The position numbers and the translations under genes were made by a program. 64,000 nucleotides of DNA from NCBI GenBank assembly GCA_028150825.1, contig JAOGIM010000001.1, positions 124,001 through 188,000 of the forward strand. The letters are read 5' to 3'. The notes under the pieces are model-generated. The model was not told where the DNA came from. It saw only the letters and a list, made by a program, of their open reading frames with translations, and did not search any database. This document shows positions 43,722 through 54,607 of this stretch, piece by piece (within the stretch, counting starts at the first letter, position 1; each line of letters starts with the position of its first letter). This DNA is from Paracoccaceae bacterium (GTDB lineage Bacteria; Pseudomonadota; Alphaproteobacteria; Rhodobacterales; Rhodobacteraceae).

Positions 43722-44599
43722 TTGAGGCCTTTATCGGATTTGAGGTAATTAAAGAATTCGGAGTCAGGCGACATAACCATAGTAGAGTTTTGCCCGCGCA
43801 ACGATTTGCGATAAGCGCCCAGTGAACGATAGAACTCGAAGAATTCTGGGTCCGCACCATAAGCCTCGGCAAAAATAGAGTTTCTTTCCGCATCAGCTAG
43901 ACCCCGAATGATTTCCGATTCACGGTTCGCTTCAGAAACAATCTCAACCTGTGTCCGATCAGCAGACGCTCTTACCCTCTGTGCAGCTTCGTTACCACGA
44001 GCAATCTCATCTGCCGCTTCACGTTCACGTTCGGCTCTCATTCTAGCGAATGTCGCGTCAAGGTTCTGCCGGGGTAAATCTGTCCGTTTAAGACGCACGT
44101 CGATCACTTCTATTCCCATCTCTTGTGCATCTACAATAGCCCCATTACGAATGCGGAGCATCAAAGCCGCACGATCAGAACTGAGAATATCGTTTGATGC
44201 AACAGAGCCGAGAATTTCCCGTGTTTGAGAGCTCAAAATACGATCCAGTCTTGCACCAGCAACACTGATCGATTGATCACCCGACGAGCCCGTAATTTGG
44301 CGAAATTTATTTATATCAACAATCCGATAGCGCGCGAAGGCATCAACGACCAAACGCCTATCATCCAGTGGCGTTACTTCAAGAGGATCGATATCACGAC
44401 TTAGGATACGATCATCATACCGTACAACCGATTGAATAAGCGGTAACTTGAATGCAAGACCTGGATCCTCTTGGGTGGAAACAACACGACCAAATTGCAG
44501 GACAAGGACTTTTTCACGCTCGTCTACGATGTAAACCGAAGAATAGAGTCCGATAAGGATAAGAACGGCGCCGACGATAGCTAAATTTAAAATGCGCAT
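43718..44599 (-). CDS. hflC: Protease modulator HflC
   Basis: SPFH-domain protein, VYIVDEREKVLVLQFGRVV; downstream of hflK. Confidence 0.95.
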   Translation of the reverse strand: MRILNLAIVGAVLILIGLYSSVYIVDEREKVLVLQFGRVVSTQEDPGLAFKLPLIQSVVRYDDRILSRDIDPLEVTPLDDRRLVVDAFARYRIVDINKFRQITGSSGDQSISVAGARLDRILSSQTREILGSVASNDILSSDRAALMLRIRNGAIVDAQEMGIEVIDVRLKRTDLPRQNLDATFARMRAEREREAADEIARGNEAAQRVRASADRTQVEIVSEANRESEIIRGLADAERNSIFAEAYGADPEFFEFYRSLGAYRKSLRGQNSTMVMSPDSEFFNYLKSDKGLK

Positions 44600-45729
44600 T
44601 ACTTGGACTCCTTCGTCAACTGGTTCAACGGCAGGTAAGGGACTACACCCGAACCACCAACATTCGCATCGATGATAACTTTATCAAGCCCACCCAAAAC
44701 TTCTTCCATTGTCTCAAGGTATAATCGTTTGCGCGTAACTTCTGGCGCTTTTGAATACTCTTCTAAAACGGCACTGAAACGGCTCGCTTCACCAGTCGCT
44801 TCGTTTACCACTCGTGCACGGTACCCTTCCGCCTCTTCTAGAACCTGAGCCGACTCACCGCGCGCTTGCGCCAGAACTCGATTGGCATAGGCGTCTGATT
44901 GTTTCAATAGACGGTCGCCTTCCTGTTCTGCGGCTTGTACGGCTCTGAAGGCGTCAATAACCTGTTCTGGTGGGTCTGCTTTTTCAAAATTGACCCTAAC
45001 AATGTTTACACCACTATCATAACTATCCAAAGTATCTTGGATGAGTTCTTCAAGTTTTGCCTTAATTGCACCGCGGTCCCTGTTCAGTATTGGTGCTAGA
45101 TCGGACTGCGCTATAATTTCGCGCATGGCAGACTCCGAGACAACCCGAATTGTTTTTCGAGGATCACGCAAGTTAAAAAGATAAAGTCTAGGATCTGTGA
45201 TGTTCCAAACAACTTGGAAATCTATATCGATGATATTCTCATCACGCGTCAGCATTAGGCCAGCATCCCCGAGAACTTGACCTATGCCGATATCCTCAGT
45301 CTGTTCACGGTCTACAGGAAGTACTTCCGCCGTTACAATAGGCCAAGGCGCAAAGTTTAAACCTTCCTCGCCAGTCTGGTAATATTTACCCAAAAAAAGC
45401 TCAACTGATTTTTCAAAATTCTGCACCTGATAAAAACTTGCAAACAGCCAGTAGGCCACCGCTAGGAAGCCTGCAGCAAAGAATGCACCCCGCCCTAGAC
45501 CAGGTCCAGACCCGTCTCCTTGATCTCCACCACCACGGTTTTGGCTACCTCCGCGCCCACCCATGAGCACTTGGAGTTGTTCTTTGCCTTTTCGCAGCAT
45601 TTCATCGATTTCCGGTGGCACTTGCGAACCCGAATTAATAGGCTTTTTGGGCCCCTTACCAGATGAGCCACGGTCATCGCCGCCCTGCCCGCCGCCGCCG
45701 CCCCATGGACCGCCGTTATTCCCAGTCAT
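44599..45729 (-). CDS. hflK: FtsH protease activity modulator HflK
   Basis: Gly-rich N-terminus, SPFH domain, YYQTGEEGLNFAPWPIVTAEVLPVDREQ. Confidence 0.95.
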   Translation of the reverse strand: MTGNNGGPWGGGGGQGGDDRGSSGKGPKKPINSGSQVPPEIDEMLRKGKEQLQVLMGGRGGSQNRGGGDQGDGSGPGLGRGAFFAAGFLAVAYWLFASFYQVQNFEKSVELFLGKYYQTGEEGLNFAPWPIVTAEVLPVDREQTEDIGIGQVLGDAGLMLTRDENIIDIDFQVVWNITDPRLYLFNLRDPRKTIRVVSESAMREIIAQSDLAPILNRDRGAIKAKLEELIQDTLDSYDSGVNIVRVNFEKADPPEQVIDAFRAVQAAEQEGDRLLKQSDAYANRVLAQARGESAQVLEEAEGYRARVVNEATGEASRFSAVLEEYSKAPEVTRKRLYLETMEEVLGGLDKVIIDANVGGSGVVPYLPLNQLTKESK

Positions 45730-45803
45730 AAATATAAGTTCCCTTTGTAGGTCAATATTTTAGCTAACGTTGTATGGGTGAAGTGGGCACCCATTTTGAT
45801 AAG

Positions 45804-47162
45804 TCAAGTTTTTCGTGTCGGCTCTCGCATCGTAACAAGCTCTTCTGCGATCGTCGGGTGCACTGCCATAGTTCGATCAAAATCTTCTTTTGTCGCTCCC
45901 ATTTTAATTGCTATACCCAAAAGCTGTATCATTTCACCAGCGTGCGGCACAACTATATGGCACCCTAGTACCTTGCGGGAATTGGCGCAAACTACAAGCT
46001 TCAATAACGATTTGTCGTCGCTTCCTGCAAAAAATTGGCGCATTGCTTGAAAATTTGCAACGTAGACTTCAATTGGACCTTGCAAGCGCGCCTTTTCTTC
46101 TGAAAGTCCGATGGCCCCCATTTCTGGCTGCGTGAAGATTGCTGTCGGAATCAAAGTGTGATCAACCGCTGTGGGCTCGCCGCGAAAAACTGTTGCAATG
46201 AACGCCATGGCTTCGTGGATCGCCACTGGAGTTAAATTAACACGGTCTGTCACATCCCCTAACGCATAAATTGAAGGTACCGTCGCCTGCGAATATTCAT
46301 CCACAACAATTTCGCCTTTGGCGCCCAGGCTTACGCCTACAGATGGATCAATAAGGTTTTTGGTATTGGCCGAGCGACCTGTTGCATACATCACAGCATC
46401 AAAAACTTGCGTTTTACCTTTCGTATCAGTTACTAAAAGACCCTTGGGCGTCTTTTCTATTTTTTCAAGGTTCAAACCACAGCGCAAATCAATGCCCCTT
46501 TTTACCATATCGCCAGCAACAAGATCGCGTGCCTCATTATCAAATCCTCGCAAAATCTGGTCGCCACGATAATACTGCGTTGTTTTGACCCCAAGACCGT
46601 TCATGATTCCAGCAAATTCCGAGGCTATGTAGCCACCACCCACGATCAAGATAGACACTGGCAGAAGTTTAAAGTTGAACATCTCATTTGAAGTGATGGC
46701 ATGTTCAATACCGATTATCTTGGGCAAAGTTGGCGTTCCACCAACAGCAATGAGAATAGTCTCAGCAGTGATGCACTGACCAGTGCTAAGCTCGACTGTG
46801 TGTGCTTCTAAGATCTTTGCTCTGGCATCAAAAGTATGCACTCCAGCCCGTTCCAAGAGGCCACGGTAAACAGCTTCAAGCCGGTCCAATTCTTGGGTCA
46901 GTTTTTGATGAAAGACAGTCCAATCGAATTTTGCCTCGGCGAACGTCCATCCGTAGCCTTCCGCCTCGGGCAGAAAATGCGCAACATCACTAGCATAAAC
47001 CATAAGTTTCTTTGGCACACAGCCCCGAATAACGCAGGTGCCGCCATAGCGATCTTCTTCGGCCAAGCCAACTCTGACCCCAGTTTCAGAGGCTGCTACA
47101 CGCGCTGCGCGCACGCCTCCAGAACCGCCTCCAATAACAAATAGATCATAATCAAAGAGCAT
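45804..47162 (-). CDS. gor: Glutathione-disulfide reductase
   Basis: FVIGGGSGGVRAARVAA, GGTCVIRGCVPKKLMVYA, ATGRSANTKNL, FTQPEMGAIGLSE. Confidence 0.95.
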   Translation of the reverse strand: MLFDYDLFVIGGGSGGVRAARVAASETGVRVGLAEEDRYGGTCVIRGCVPKKLMVYASDVAHFLPEAEGYGWTFAEAKFDWTVFHQKLTQELDRLEAVYRGLLERAGVHTFDARAKILEAHTVELSTGQCITAETILIAVGGTPTLPKIIGIEHAITSNEMFNFKLLPVSILIVGGGYIASEFAGIMNGLGVKTTQYYRGDQILRGFDNEARDLVAGDMVKRGIDLRCGLNLEKIEKTPKGLLVTDTKGKTQVFDAVMYATGRSANTKNLIDPSVGVSLGAKGEIVVDEYSQATVPSIYALGDVTDRVNLTPVAIHEAMAFIATVFRGEPTAVDHTLIPTAIFTQPEMGAIGLSEEKARLQGPIEVYVANFQAMRQFFAGSDDKSLLKLVVCANSRKVLGCHIVVPHAGEMIQLLGIAIKMGATKEDFDRTMAVHPTIAEELVTMREPTRKT

Positions 47163-47164
47163 GT

Positions 47165-47947
47165 TTATTGTCCAATAACAGAGAAAATATTCTTGTCATC
47201 CTGGATTGTTGCAGTCACAGTTTTGCCATCGAGCAAAGTTCGGACCTCACCCTTGCCATTTTCATATCCAATAACAACAGTTTCACAGATATCAACGAAA
47301 AGCCCATTCTCAACAACACCAGGAATACGGTTTAAATCTACTGCCAAATCGCGCGGATTCGCAATCCTAACCAGACGCGTGTCAAGGATATGGTTACCCT
47401 CGTCTGTGATAAACACAAGCCCATTTTTTTCTCTCAGTTGGATATTAAGCGCCTTAAAACCGTAATCTTTCAGTTTCGCCTCAATCAGAGTTTGCGTCGA
47501 TTGCAAACCAAAAGGGATGACTTCGATCGGCAAAGCGAAATTACCAAGCGTTGCTACATCTTTTTCCTTGTCGGCGATGACGATCATTTTATGGCTGGCT
47601 TTAGCAACGATCTTCTCTCGCAAAAGGGCACCACCACCGCCTTTAATCAGATTGAAATCACGATCAAATTCATCAGCGCCATCAATGGTAACATCAAGCC
47701 ATCCCGCTTCGTCCAGCGTAATGATCCTAATACCGAGATCAATTGCTAATTCAGCTGTGCGCGAAGATGTTGGAACAGCCACAATATCGAGGCCACCCTC
47801 GGTCACCATTGCGCCAAGTTGTTTGACCAGCCATGCGGCTGTACTGCCAGTACCCAACCCGACTTTCATTCCACTTTTAACGTAATCAGTTGCAAGCTTA
47901 GCTGCCGTAAACTTGGCCCTTTCAGGCCCTGAGAGCGTGTGTGCCAT
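47165..47947 (-). CDS. rpiA: Ribose-5-phosphate isomerase A
   Basis: GMKVGLGTGSTAAWLVKQLG, TIDGADEFDRDFNLIKGGGGALLREKIVA; start refined to MAHTLSG. Confidence 0.96.
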   Translation of the reverse strand: MAHTLSGPERAKFTAAKLATDYVKSGMKVGLGTGSTAAWLVKQLGAMVTEGGLDIVAVPTSSRTAELAIDLGIRIITLDEAGWLDVTIDGADEFDRDFNLIKGGGGALLREKIVAKASHKMIVIADKEKDVATLGNFALPIEVIPFGLQSTQTLIEAKLKDYGFKALNIQLREKNGLVFITDEGNHILDTRLVRIANPRDLAVDLNRIPGVVENGLFVDICETVVIGYENGKGEVRTLLDGKTVTATIQDDKNIFSVIGQ

Positions 47948-48131
47948 TACAATCTCCAATTATTTTTGCGCTTATACGATGCAATTTCGACATGCGCGAG
48001 AGGGTCAGGGCAAGATTTTGGCTGAATTTCAAATTAAATTCGATGAATTTAAGTGTTTGGAATGACCCTTTGTGATTTGACTTGTCGTTTTTGCAAATCT
48101 TTATAGATGGCAGGACTAATTAAGGCACGCT

Positions 48132-48821
48132 GTGAACTTTACAGTGCACTATGCGCCCGATAATACCTTAATGATTGTTCAGCTGGCGTTGCTTGAGTTT
48201 GAGAGGCTATTTTCAACAAAGCTTGTCGACCAGCCAAACCAGCGACAAGGCTCAGATACTGATGTAATTATGAACCCAAACGGACTGATAACCGTGATTG
48301 AAACCCCAGATAGTAACAATTATTAGACAGCCTCGATTTTGCTCTGGTTGGTAGTTTGACAAGGAGCTCCTTCGCCCAGCGTGAAAGATAAAGAAAGCTT
48401 CTTTGCTAGAAAATGTTTATTTTTTTTAAACACTCTCCATCTATCTCGAAGAATATCATGTTGCCCAAAAAAATACAGTGCCCGCGAGATGCCAGTGACA
48501 CACAGGTTTGCGCCAAAGCAAAAAATACTTTTATCTTTTATCGATATGCTCGAGGGTAGCTTATCACTACGACCACCTTTTGTGATATTTACACTAAATA
48601 TTTTAAATTTATATTTTACCGTCTGCTTGCGTTGGCTGGCACTTTATCTTAAGGCCAAATTTAAGACGGTCGGTCTAGGCCGTTGGATTAGGCTTCAAGA
48701 TCTTTGCCCACTCTTTTACACTAGGCCAAGCGTAGCGCAAGCGGCTCTTGCAGAAAGACTAGGACAAACTGTGTTGAGTAATCCCTCTCGTACTGTTCCT
48801 CCAGAAGGGATGGCCACCTGA
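48132..48821 (+). pseudogene. Glutathione S-transferase, frameshifted
   Basis: N-terminal thioredoxin-like half MNFTVHYAPDNTLMIVQLALLEFERLFSTKLVDQP..MNPNGLITVIETPDS in ORF 48132-48326; C-terminal half CLFFLNTLH...CLRWLALY...PSVAQAALAERLGQTVLSNPSRTVPPEGMAT in ORF 48381-48821. Confidence 0.8.
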
Positions 48822-50194
48822 TGTTTTTATCAGTTTTTGAGATGTTCAAAATTGGGATTGGGCCATCGTCTTCGCACACTATGGGACCAATGGTTGCAGC
48901 GGCGCGTTTCCTACACTTGATGCGCGCTTCTCCATTCTCCTTTTTCGGCGTGAAGAGCAGCCTACATGGATCGCTGGCTTTTACGGGTATAGGGCATGCG
49001 ACGGATAGAGCAACTATTCTTGGCCTGGCAGGTTTCCTACCAGAAACATATGATCACGCAAGAGCGCAACTTACACTTGAAGCGATCAGAGAGAGCCATG
49101 TGATCACTCCCCCCAATTTACCAGCTTTAAAATTTAATCCCAAAGACGACCTACGTTTTGATTTTGGCCCAAATTTACCAGGGCACGCTAACGGTATGAT
49201 CCTGATGGCGACAGATGCCCAAGGCGATGTCGTCCTGCAGGAAACCTACTATTCGGTTGGAGGTGGCTTTGTTCTGGATGAACGCGAACTGTACCAGGAC
49301 GATGTTTCTGAAAGAATTGCAGATGTTCCATACCCCTTTAAAACTGCCCAAGAAATGCTGCATATGGCGGAAACATCAGGCAAATCCATTGCCCAAATGA
49401 AAAGATCTAATGAAATATCGCACAGTGGCCACGACCGAGTCACAAGTGGCATCGCCCTCATTTGGAAAGTTATGTCGGATTGTATCGAGCGCGGCTTGGT
49501 TCAGGACGGAACTTTGCCAGGCGGTCTGAACGTAAAGCGGCGCGCAAAGGGAATACACGATGCTTTAATGTCCGAGCGCGGCAAAAATCTGGTTGCGCCT
49601 CATACAATAAATGATTGGATGTGTGTTTACGCTATGGCAGTAAATGAAGAAAACGCAGCCGGCGGTCAGGTCGTAACAGCCCCGACAAACGGAGCAGCGG
49701 GCGTTGTTCCTGCAGTGTTGCGCTATTATCTTGACCACGTGCCAGGCGCTTCGCCCAAACGTATTGAGGAGTTTTTGTTGACAGCCTCTGCGATCGGTGG
49801 ACTGGTCAAGTTCAACGCATCAATCAGCGGTGCCGAGGCGGGCTGTCAGGCAGAAGTAGGCGGCGCGAGCGCAATGGCCGCCGCAGGTCTTTGCTCGGTC
49901 TTGGGCGGTTCGCCCAAACAAATCGAAAATGCAGCTGAGATTGCATTGGAACATCATTTGGGAATGACCTGTGATCCCGTAAAAGGTCTCGTGCAAGTGC
50001 CGTGCATTGAGCGCAATGGCCTAGGGGCGATTAAAGCGGTCTCTGCCGCGAGCCTCGCGCTCAGGGGCGACGGAACGCACCTTGTGCCGCTTGACGCGTG
50101 TATAGAGACACTGCGACAGACTGGCATTGATATGAGCGAGCGCTACAAAGAGACATCTTTGGGTGGATTGGCCGTGAATGTTCCCAACTGTTAG
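48821..50194 (+). CDS. sdaA: L-serine ammonia-lyase
   Basis: FKIGIGPSSSHTMGPMVAAARFL; GQVVTAPTNGAAGVVPAVLRYY; CDPVKGLVQVPCIERN. Confidence 0.97.
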   Translation: MFLSVFEMFKIGIGPSSSHTMGPMVAAARFLHLMRASPFSFFGVKSSLHGSLAFTGIGHATDRATILGLAGFLPETYDHARAQLTLEAIRESHVITPPNLPALKFNPKDDLRFDFGPNLPGHANGMILMATDAQGDVVLQETYYSVGGGFVLDERELYQDDVSERIADVPYPFKTAQEMLHMAETSGKSIAQMKRSNEISHSGHDRVTSGIALIWKVMSDCIERGLVQDGTLPGGLNVKRRAKGIHDALMSERGKNLVAPHTINDWMCVYAMAVNEENAAGGQVVTAPTNGAAGVVPAVLRYYLDHVPGASPKRIEEFLLTASAIGGLVKFNASISGAEAGCQAEVGGASAMAAAGLCSVLGGSPKQIENAAEIALEHHLGMTCDPVKGLVQVPCIERNGLGAIKAVSAASLALRGDGTHLVPLDACIETLRQTGIDMSERYKETSLGGLAVNVPNC

Positions 50195-50339
50195 CAACGC
50201 CTTTACCATTTCGTAATGTCATTGAAAAATATATGTTTTATCTTTGATTTATCGCTCTGCAATTGTATCGAGATAGCGGGTTTACACCAGACAACATCTT
50301 ATACAACAAGTAGCAAACTTGGATGGCCCAAACTTTAGC

Positions 50340-51180
50340 AATAACAGACACGTCCTAAGAACGCGTTATCAACGGGGCTGTCTTAATGATGTGCTTTTGC
50401 ATAGTTGCGCCGTTTTGGATGTTTTCGCCAAACTTGCATCCTCACAGATCCTAATCGTGCAGATCACAACATTCAGATTTCTCGTGCAAACATTTCTGAT
50501 GCTACCAATATTTCGGCTCACGAAATATAAACTGAGGTTTTTGTGATCACTGATCCAAGGCTCTTGTGACGAAAGGTATTTCAAAGAATATTGATCCTAT
50601 TCCTATGCAGCTGGATACTGTTGTTTTGGGTCTATTATTTGTCTCACGGGTATGATTTTTAGCCACTATTTGGCGCAGAGAATCTCATATTTATTAAACC
50701 AGAGACTATTTATTGTGTATGGCTCTTTGGCGCAGGGTTATTCGCCACGATTTGGCATCTGATGGTGATGCCCGCGCTACGATATGCCCCTTCAGCGACG
50801 CTGACACCTGTGCGTTATCTGGACATCGCTAAGTCTGGACTAATTAGTTATTGGGTTTTTTACATGTTCAAAACGGGTTAGCTTTGTGAGGGGTGATGAT
50901 GATACTGAGCAGTTTTATATTTTCATTCGTAAGCAAATGTTAAATAAATCAACAAGATTTTAAGCTGCGCTATCCGTGTATCACTTCCGTGATTTAATTA
51001 TGGCAAATAACAAACCACTTCCGGGAATATAGTTGATACTTTTTTTATGCATCCTCGCCCCAACCAGCAAGATTCTTGGCTCTAAAATACCGCTTACAAT
51101 GTTGATATTTGCTCGTTTTGAAGTCCAAAAATTGATTTTGATACCCTTGGTTTCTCTGGGGCAACGTTAATGAAAGATGG
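50340..51180 (+). pseudogene. EamA/DMT-family permease remnant
   Basis: LLHSCAVLDVFAKLASSQILIVQITTFRFLVQTFLMLPIF, then PETIYCVWLFGAGLFATIWHLMVMPALRYAPSATLTPVRYLDIAKSGLISYWVFYMFKTG* in other frames. Confidence 0.75.
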
Positions 51181-51322
51181 GCAAAAGGACGCAAGCGTTT
51201 ACAGCAATCAAAATCTTTTATTGGTTGCAGCCGGCATCAGATAGCTCATAATTGAGGATAAACCAAGCGGCATAGACAATCTATGGGTCGTAACCATAAT
51301 GGCAGCGGGCTGTATATTCTAC

Positions 51323-52003
51323 TCAAAGAACGGTCCATCGCTCGGCATGCTGCAGCGACGCAAAAATTAGGTTTGCATGAGACACCGGCAGAATAGCAAG
51401 CATTTTTGGTCCAGAGGGCTTCAAACAGACAGGGCCAGCGGATACGTTGGATGTCCCAATTTGAGCGTCTGGGGCAAATTCCAATCCATTCGTACTCCAT
51501 TGCAATCCATGTGATTGGATCATGACTTCTCCCATGGGAAATAGGGATATGCGTGTATTTTTAGGAAGATCGATAGAAAAATCCGGCGGAACAACAAATA
51601 CTGCATCCAATTCCCCAAGTAATAGGCACTTTATGTGCGCATAGCGGACAAGGTTTGTTTGAGTCGCCATCTGGTGGTCAAGTCGCGCCCCCAGAAACCC
51701 AACACCAACAACCATTGGTGCAGAAATCCGCTGGAGACATTTTTCAAAATCAGTACTATCTTGCTCTTCAACAGCATGGAAGCGGTCTTTAGAAATACGG
51801 CCAATCAGATTTTTTGATATTGAGTCCATATCTCCAATCACTGCGACCGGATCACTACCATGCGCCAAAAGAGAGTCAGCACCTCCATCAGCAGCGACGC
51901 TGACAGGTGCTAGATTAAGCGCCATATCCAAGGTTTTCCATGTAAAAGGCGCCCCTCCAACTAGCGTAATTGGTTCTGAGTTGGAAACGATAGGCTTAAT
52001 AAT
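51323..52003 (-). CDS. thiN: Thiamine diphosphokinase; probable non-canonical ATT start
   Basis: Frame reads IIKPIVSNSEPITLVGGAPFTWKTLDMALNLAPVSVAADGGADSLLAHGSDPVAVIGDMDSIS...EEQDSTDFEKCL...GARLDHQMA; AAGGGAA six nt upstream of ATT 52003; first in-frame ATG is internal (51931). Confidence 0.8.
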   Translation of the reverse strand: MIKPIVSNSEPITLVGGAPFTWKTLDMALNLAPVSVAADGGADSLLAHGSDPVAVIGDMDSISKNLIGRISKDRFHAVEEQDSTDFEKCLQRISAPMVVGVGFLGARLDHQMATQTNLVRYAHIKCLLLGELDAVFVVPPDFSIDLPKNTRISLFPMGEVMIQSHGLQWSTNGLEFAPDAQIGTSNVSAGPVCLKPSGPKMLAILPVSHANLIFASLQHAERWTVL

Positions 52004-52652
52004 GGCAAATTCCCTTCATTTATGGTAGGTTAGATTATATCATAAACTAATACTTTTATTAGCAAAATTTCGATCCTATTCAAACGCTACCAGAACCAAA
52101 GTTTATTTAAAATCGGTTTCTAAGGCGCAGGGAAATATGAAAAATTCAACTAAAGTTCTAAATGTCTGATAAGGAAACTTCTCTTACACTCGTAAAGAGT
52201 CAATAGATGGGTAAAGTATCAAAATTCATTTGGATTATTGCTTTTAATAAATTTACTTTGAGAAAATAAAGGCTCTATCCAAACTATAATTCAGATATTA
52301 CCGCTGATAACCAAAGTCTAGAACCTGAATCAGACCCCATTGATCTGGCCGAATTTTAATTCTTTGCTGAGCATATGTTCACAGTTGGAGACAACACCTT
52401 CAAAAAGAGACTAGAAGCGGACGCAAGGTTTTCGCAAACTGCCAAAGCAACAAAAATTCGTGTCCACAGTTTATGGGCAAGGTGAGCTGTGAAGACCCCC
52501 AGAACCTTTTGCGCAAACGCTGGTTTTAGACATTCGACCACTTGCTAAAAGTAGTTAAAGTTAAGCGTTTAGAGGCAGGCGTTTTTGAAATTCTAAAAGA
52601 AAAAGGATGCAACATTAAGGACTAAAATCTTGGTTAAAGGGTACGGTTAAGG

Positions 52653-52871
52653 CTATTTTCCATCTGGATCAGCCTGACCAATTCCTTTAAAAATATACTT
52701 AAAAGGTATTGCCCAAACCACCCCAAGGCACAAATAAATAAACAATTCCAAGAAGATAGATGGCCGATCGAACTGAGCAATCAAACTTATGCTAGCAACA
52801 GCATATACTGGTAAGCCGACAAGTAATATCAAGAGCGACAGTCGTCTTCGCGCTTTGTAACTTAGGGTCAT
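52653..52871 (-). CDS. DUF2842 family small membrane protein
   Basis: MTLSYKARRRLSLLILLVGLPVYAVASISLIAQFDRPSIFLELFIYLCLGVVWAIPFKYIFKGIGQADPD; next to purA. Confidence 0.85.
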   Translation of the reverse strand: MTLSYKARRRLSLLILLVGLPVYAVASISLIAQFDRPSIFLELFIYLCLGVVWAIPFKYIFKGIGQADPDGK

Positions 52872-52904
52872 TCAACTGTCTCCGCCACTTAATTTCTAAA
52901 AACT

Positions 52905-54197
52905 TTAATCTGCGAAAGGGTCTGTTACTAGAATTGTGTCGTCTCTCTCGGGTGAAGTAGAAACTAGGGCAACAGAACAATCAATCAATTCCTCAATCCG
53001 GCGTACATATTTAATAGCGTTAGCAGGTAGCTCAGCCCAACTTCTTGCGCCTTCAGTACTTTCGGACCATCCACTCATCTCTTCATAGATTGGCCTGCAG
53101 CGCACTTGCTGATCTGCCGCGAACGGCAAATAGCTGAGTTCTTCTCCATCGAGTTGATATCCAACACAGATTTTCAAAGTCTCAAATCCATCCAGCACAT
53201 CGAGTTTAGTCAAAGCAATCCCATTCATTCCCGACGTTGCGCAGGTCTGGCGTACGAGTGCCGCATCAAACCAGCCACACCTTCTTTTACGCCCAGTTAC
53301 TACCCCAAATTCATGTCCACGCTCTCCCAGTCTCTGACCATCTGGATCATCAAGCTCAGTTGGGAAAGGCCCCTCGCCGACACGCGTTGTATAAGCTTTG
53401 ACAATCCCCAAAACAAAATCGATTGCGCCTGGACCAAGACCAGAACCAGTTGCTGCTTGGCCTGCGATCACATTAGATGATGTTACAAAGGGGTAAGTGC
53501 CAAAATCAATATCCAGCAAGCTACCTTGGGCTCCTTCAAATAGAATACGACTTCCAGATTTGCGTTTTTCAGACAAGACTTTCCAAACAGGCGCTGCAAA
53601 TTGGAGTACAAAAGGCGCAATCTCACCCAGTTTTGCAATCAAAGCTTCGCGGTCAACAGGCTCAAGGCCAAGACCACGGCGTAAGGTATCATGATGCAAA
53701 AGTAGGCGGTCAACCCGAGCCGCAAGTGTTTCAGGGTCGGCAAGATCAGAGACCCGAATCGCCCGGCGGCCGACTTTGTCTTCATAGGCTGGCCCAATTC
53801 CTCTTCCCGTCGTTCCAATTTTTGCAATGCTTTTGAGCGCCTCGCGGGCGTGGTCAGCTTCAGCATGAACGGGCAAAATCAAAGGTGTATTTTCCGCAAC
53901 CATCAAATTATCCGGAGAAATCTCAACACCTTGTCCACGCAGCTTGGCAATCTCTTCTTTTAGGTGCCACGGATCCAAAACCACGCCATTGCCAATCACA
54001 GAAAGCTTATTACCCCGAACAATACCAGAAGGCAGCAGCGATAATTTATAAACTTTTTTATCTATGACAAGAGTGTGCCCAGCATTATGTCCGCCCTGAA
54101 AGCGCACGATCACTTCTGCCCGCTCACTCAGCCAGTCAACCAGCTTGCCTTTTCCTTCGTCACCCCATTGGGCGCCTACAACGACAACATTTGCCAT
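52905..54197 (-). CDS. purA: Adenylosuccinate synthetase
   Basis: [45 protein letters not shown]; start refined. Confidence 0.98.
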   Translation of the reverse strand: MANVVVVGAQWGDEGKGKLVDWLSERAEVIVRFQGGHNAGHTLVIDKKVYKLSLLPSGIVRGNKLSVIGNGVVLDPWHLKEEIAKLRGQGVEISPDNLMVAENTPLILPVHAEADHAREALKSIAKIGTTGRGIGPAYEDKVGRRAIRVSDLADPETLAARVDRLLLHHDTLRRGLGLEPVDREALIAKLGEIAPFVLQFAAPVWKVLSEKRKSGSRILFEGAQGSLLDIDFGTYPFVTSSNVIAGQAATGSGLGPGAIDFVLGIVKAYTTRVGEGPFPTELDDPDGQRLGERGHEFGVVTGRKRRCGWFDAALVRQTCATSGMNGIALTKLDVLDGFETLKICVGYQLDGEELSYLPFAADQQVRCRPIYEEMSGWSESTEGARSWAELPANAIKYVRRIEELIDCSVALVSTSPERDDTILVTDPFAD

Positions 54198-54289
54198 GAC
54201 CGACCTTTCAAAACAGCACCAAACCAGGGCCGGTATAGCGATGTAGAATACGAGAGGGAAGTTTGAAATTAAGAATATAGCCAAAATTT

Positions 54290-54607
54290 CTATTTTAGCG
54301 ATACGGGTGCTCCGTGAGGAGTAATTAAATAAGCAGTTTTCCAGGCTTCTTTAATCAAAAACAAATCTTTTTGGCCAGTTATATTGAGCTCAGTCAAAAA
54401 TCCCTCTAGCGCATCAAGCCAAGCTATAAAATAATCTTCACCACCATTTAGTTCATGATCGACGCCATGTCTTAGTAGCGAAGCGCCAAATTTTTCTGAC
54501 CAATCTGCCCATGAAAAATGTCCAGAGTCATTAAGATGGACAGTCAATGCGAACAATTGGCCATGCCAGACCTCTTCAAAAACCGGTTCCGTGTACAGCG
54601 CATTCAT
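54290..54607 (-). CDS. Nitrile hydratase accessory protein
   Basis: [44 protein letters not shown]...[13 protein letters not shown]; 4-nt overlap with beta subunit gene. Confidence 0.85.
   Translation of the reverse strand: MNALYTEPVFEEVWHGQLFALTVHLNDSGHFSWADWSEKFGASLLRHGVDHELNGGEDYFIAWLDALEGFLTELNITGQKDLFLIKEAWKTAYLITPHGAPVSLK

Noticed and set aside
43718-45729. hflK-hflC SPFH pair as a possible defence/membrane-microdomain system
   Set aside because: Standard HflK-HflC followed by DUF2065 and a DegP-like protease is a well-known conserved housekeeping arrangement.
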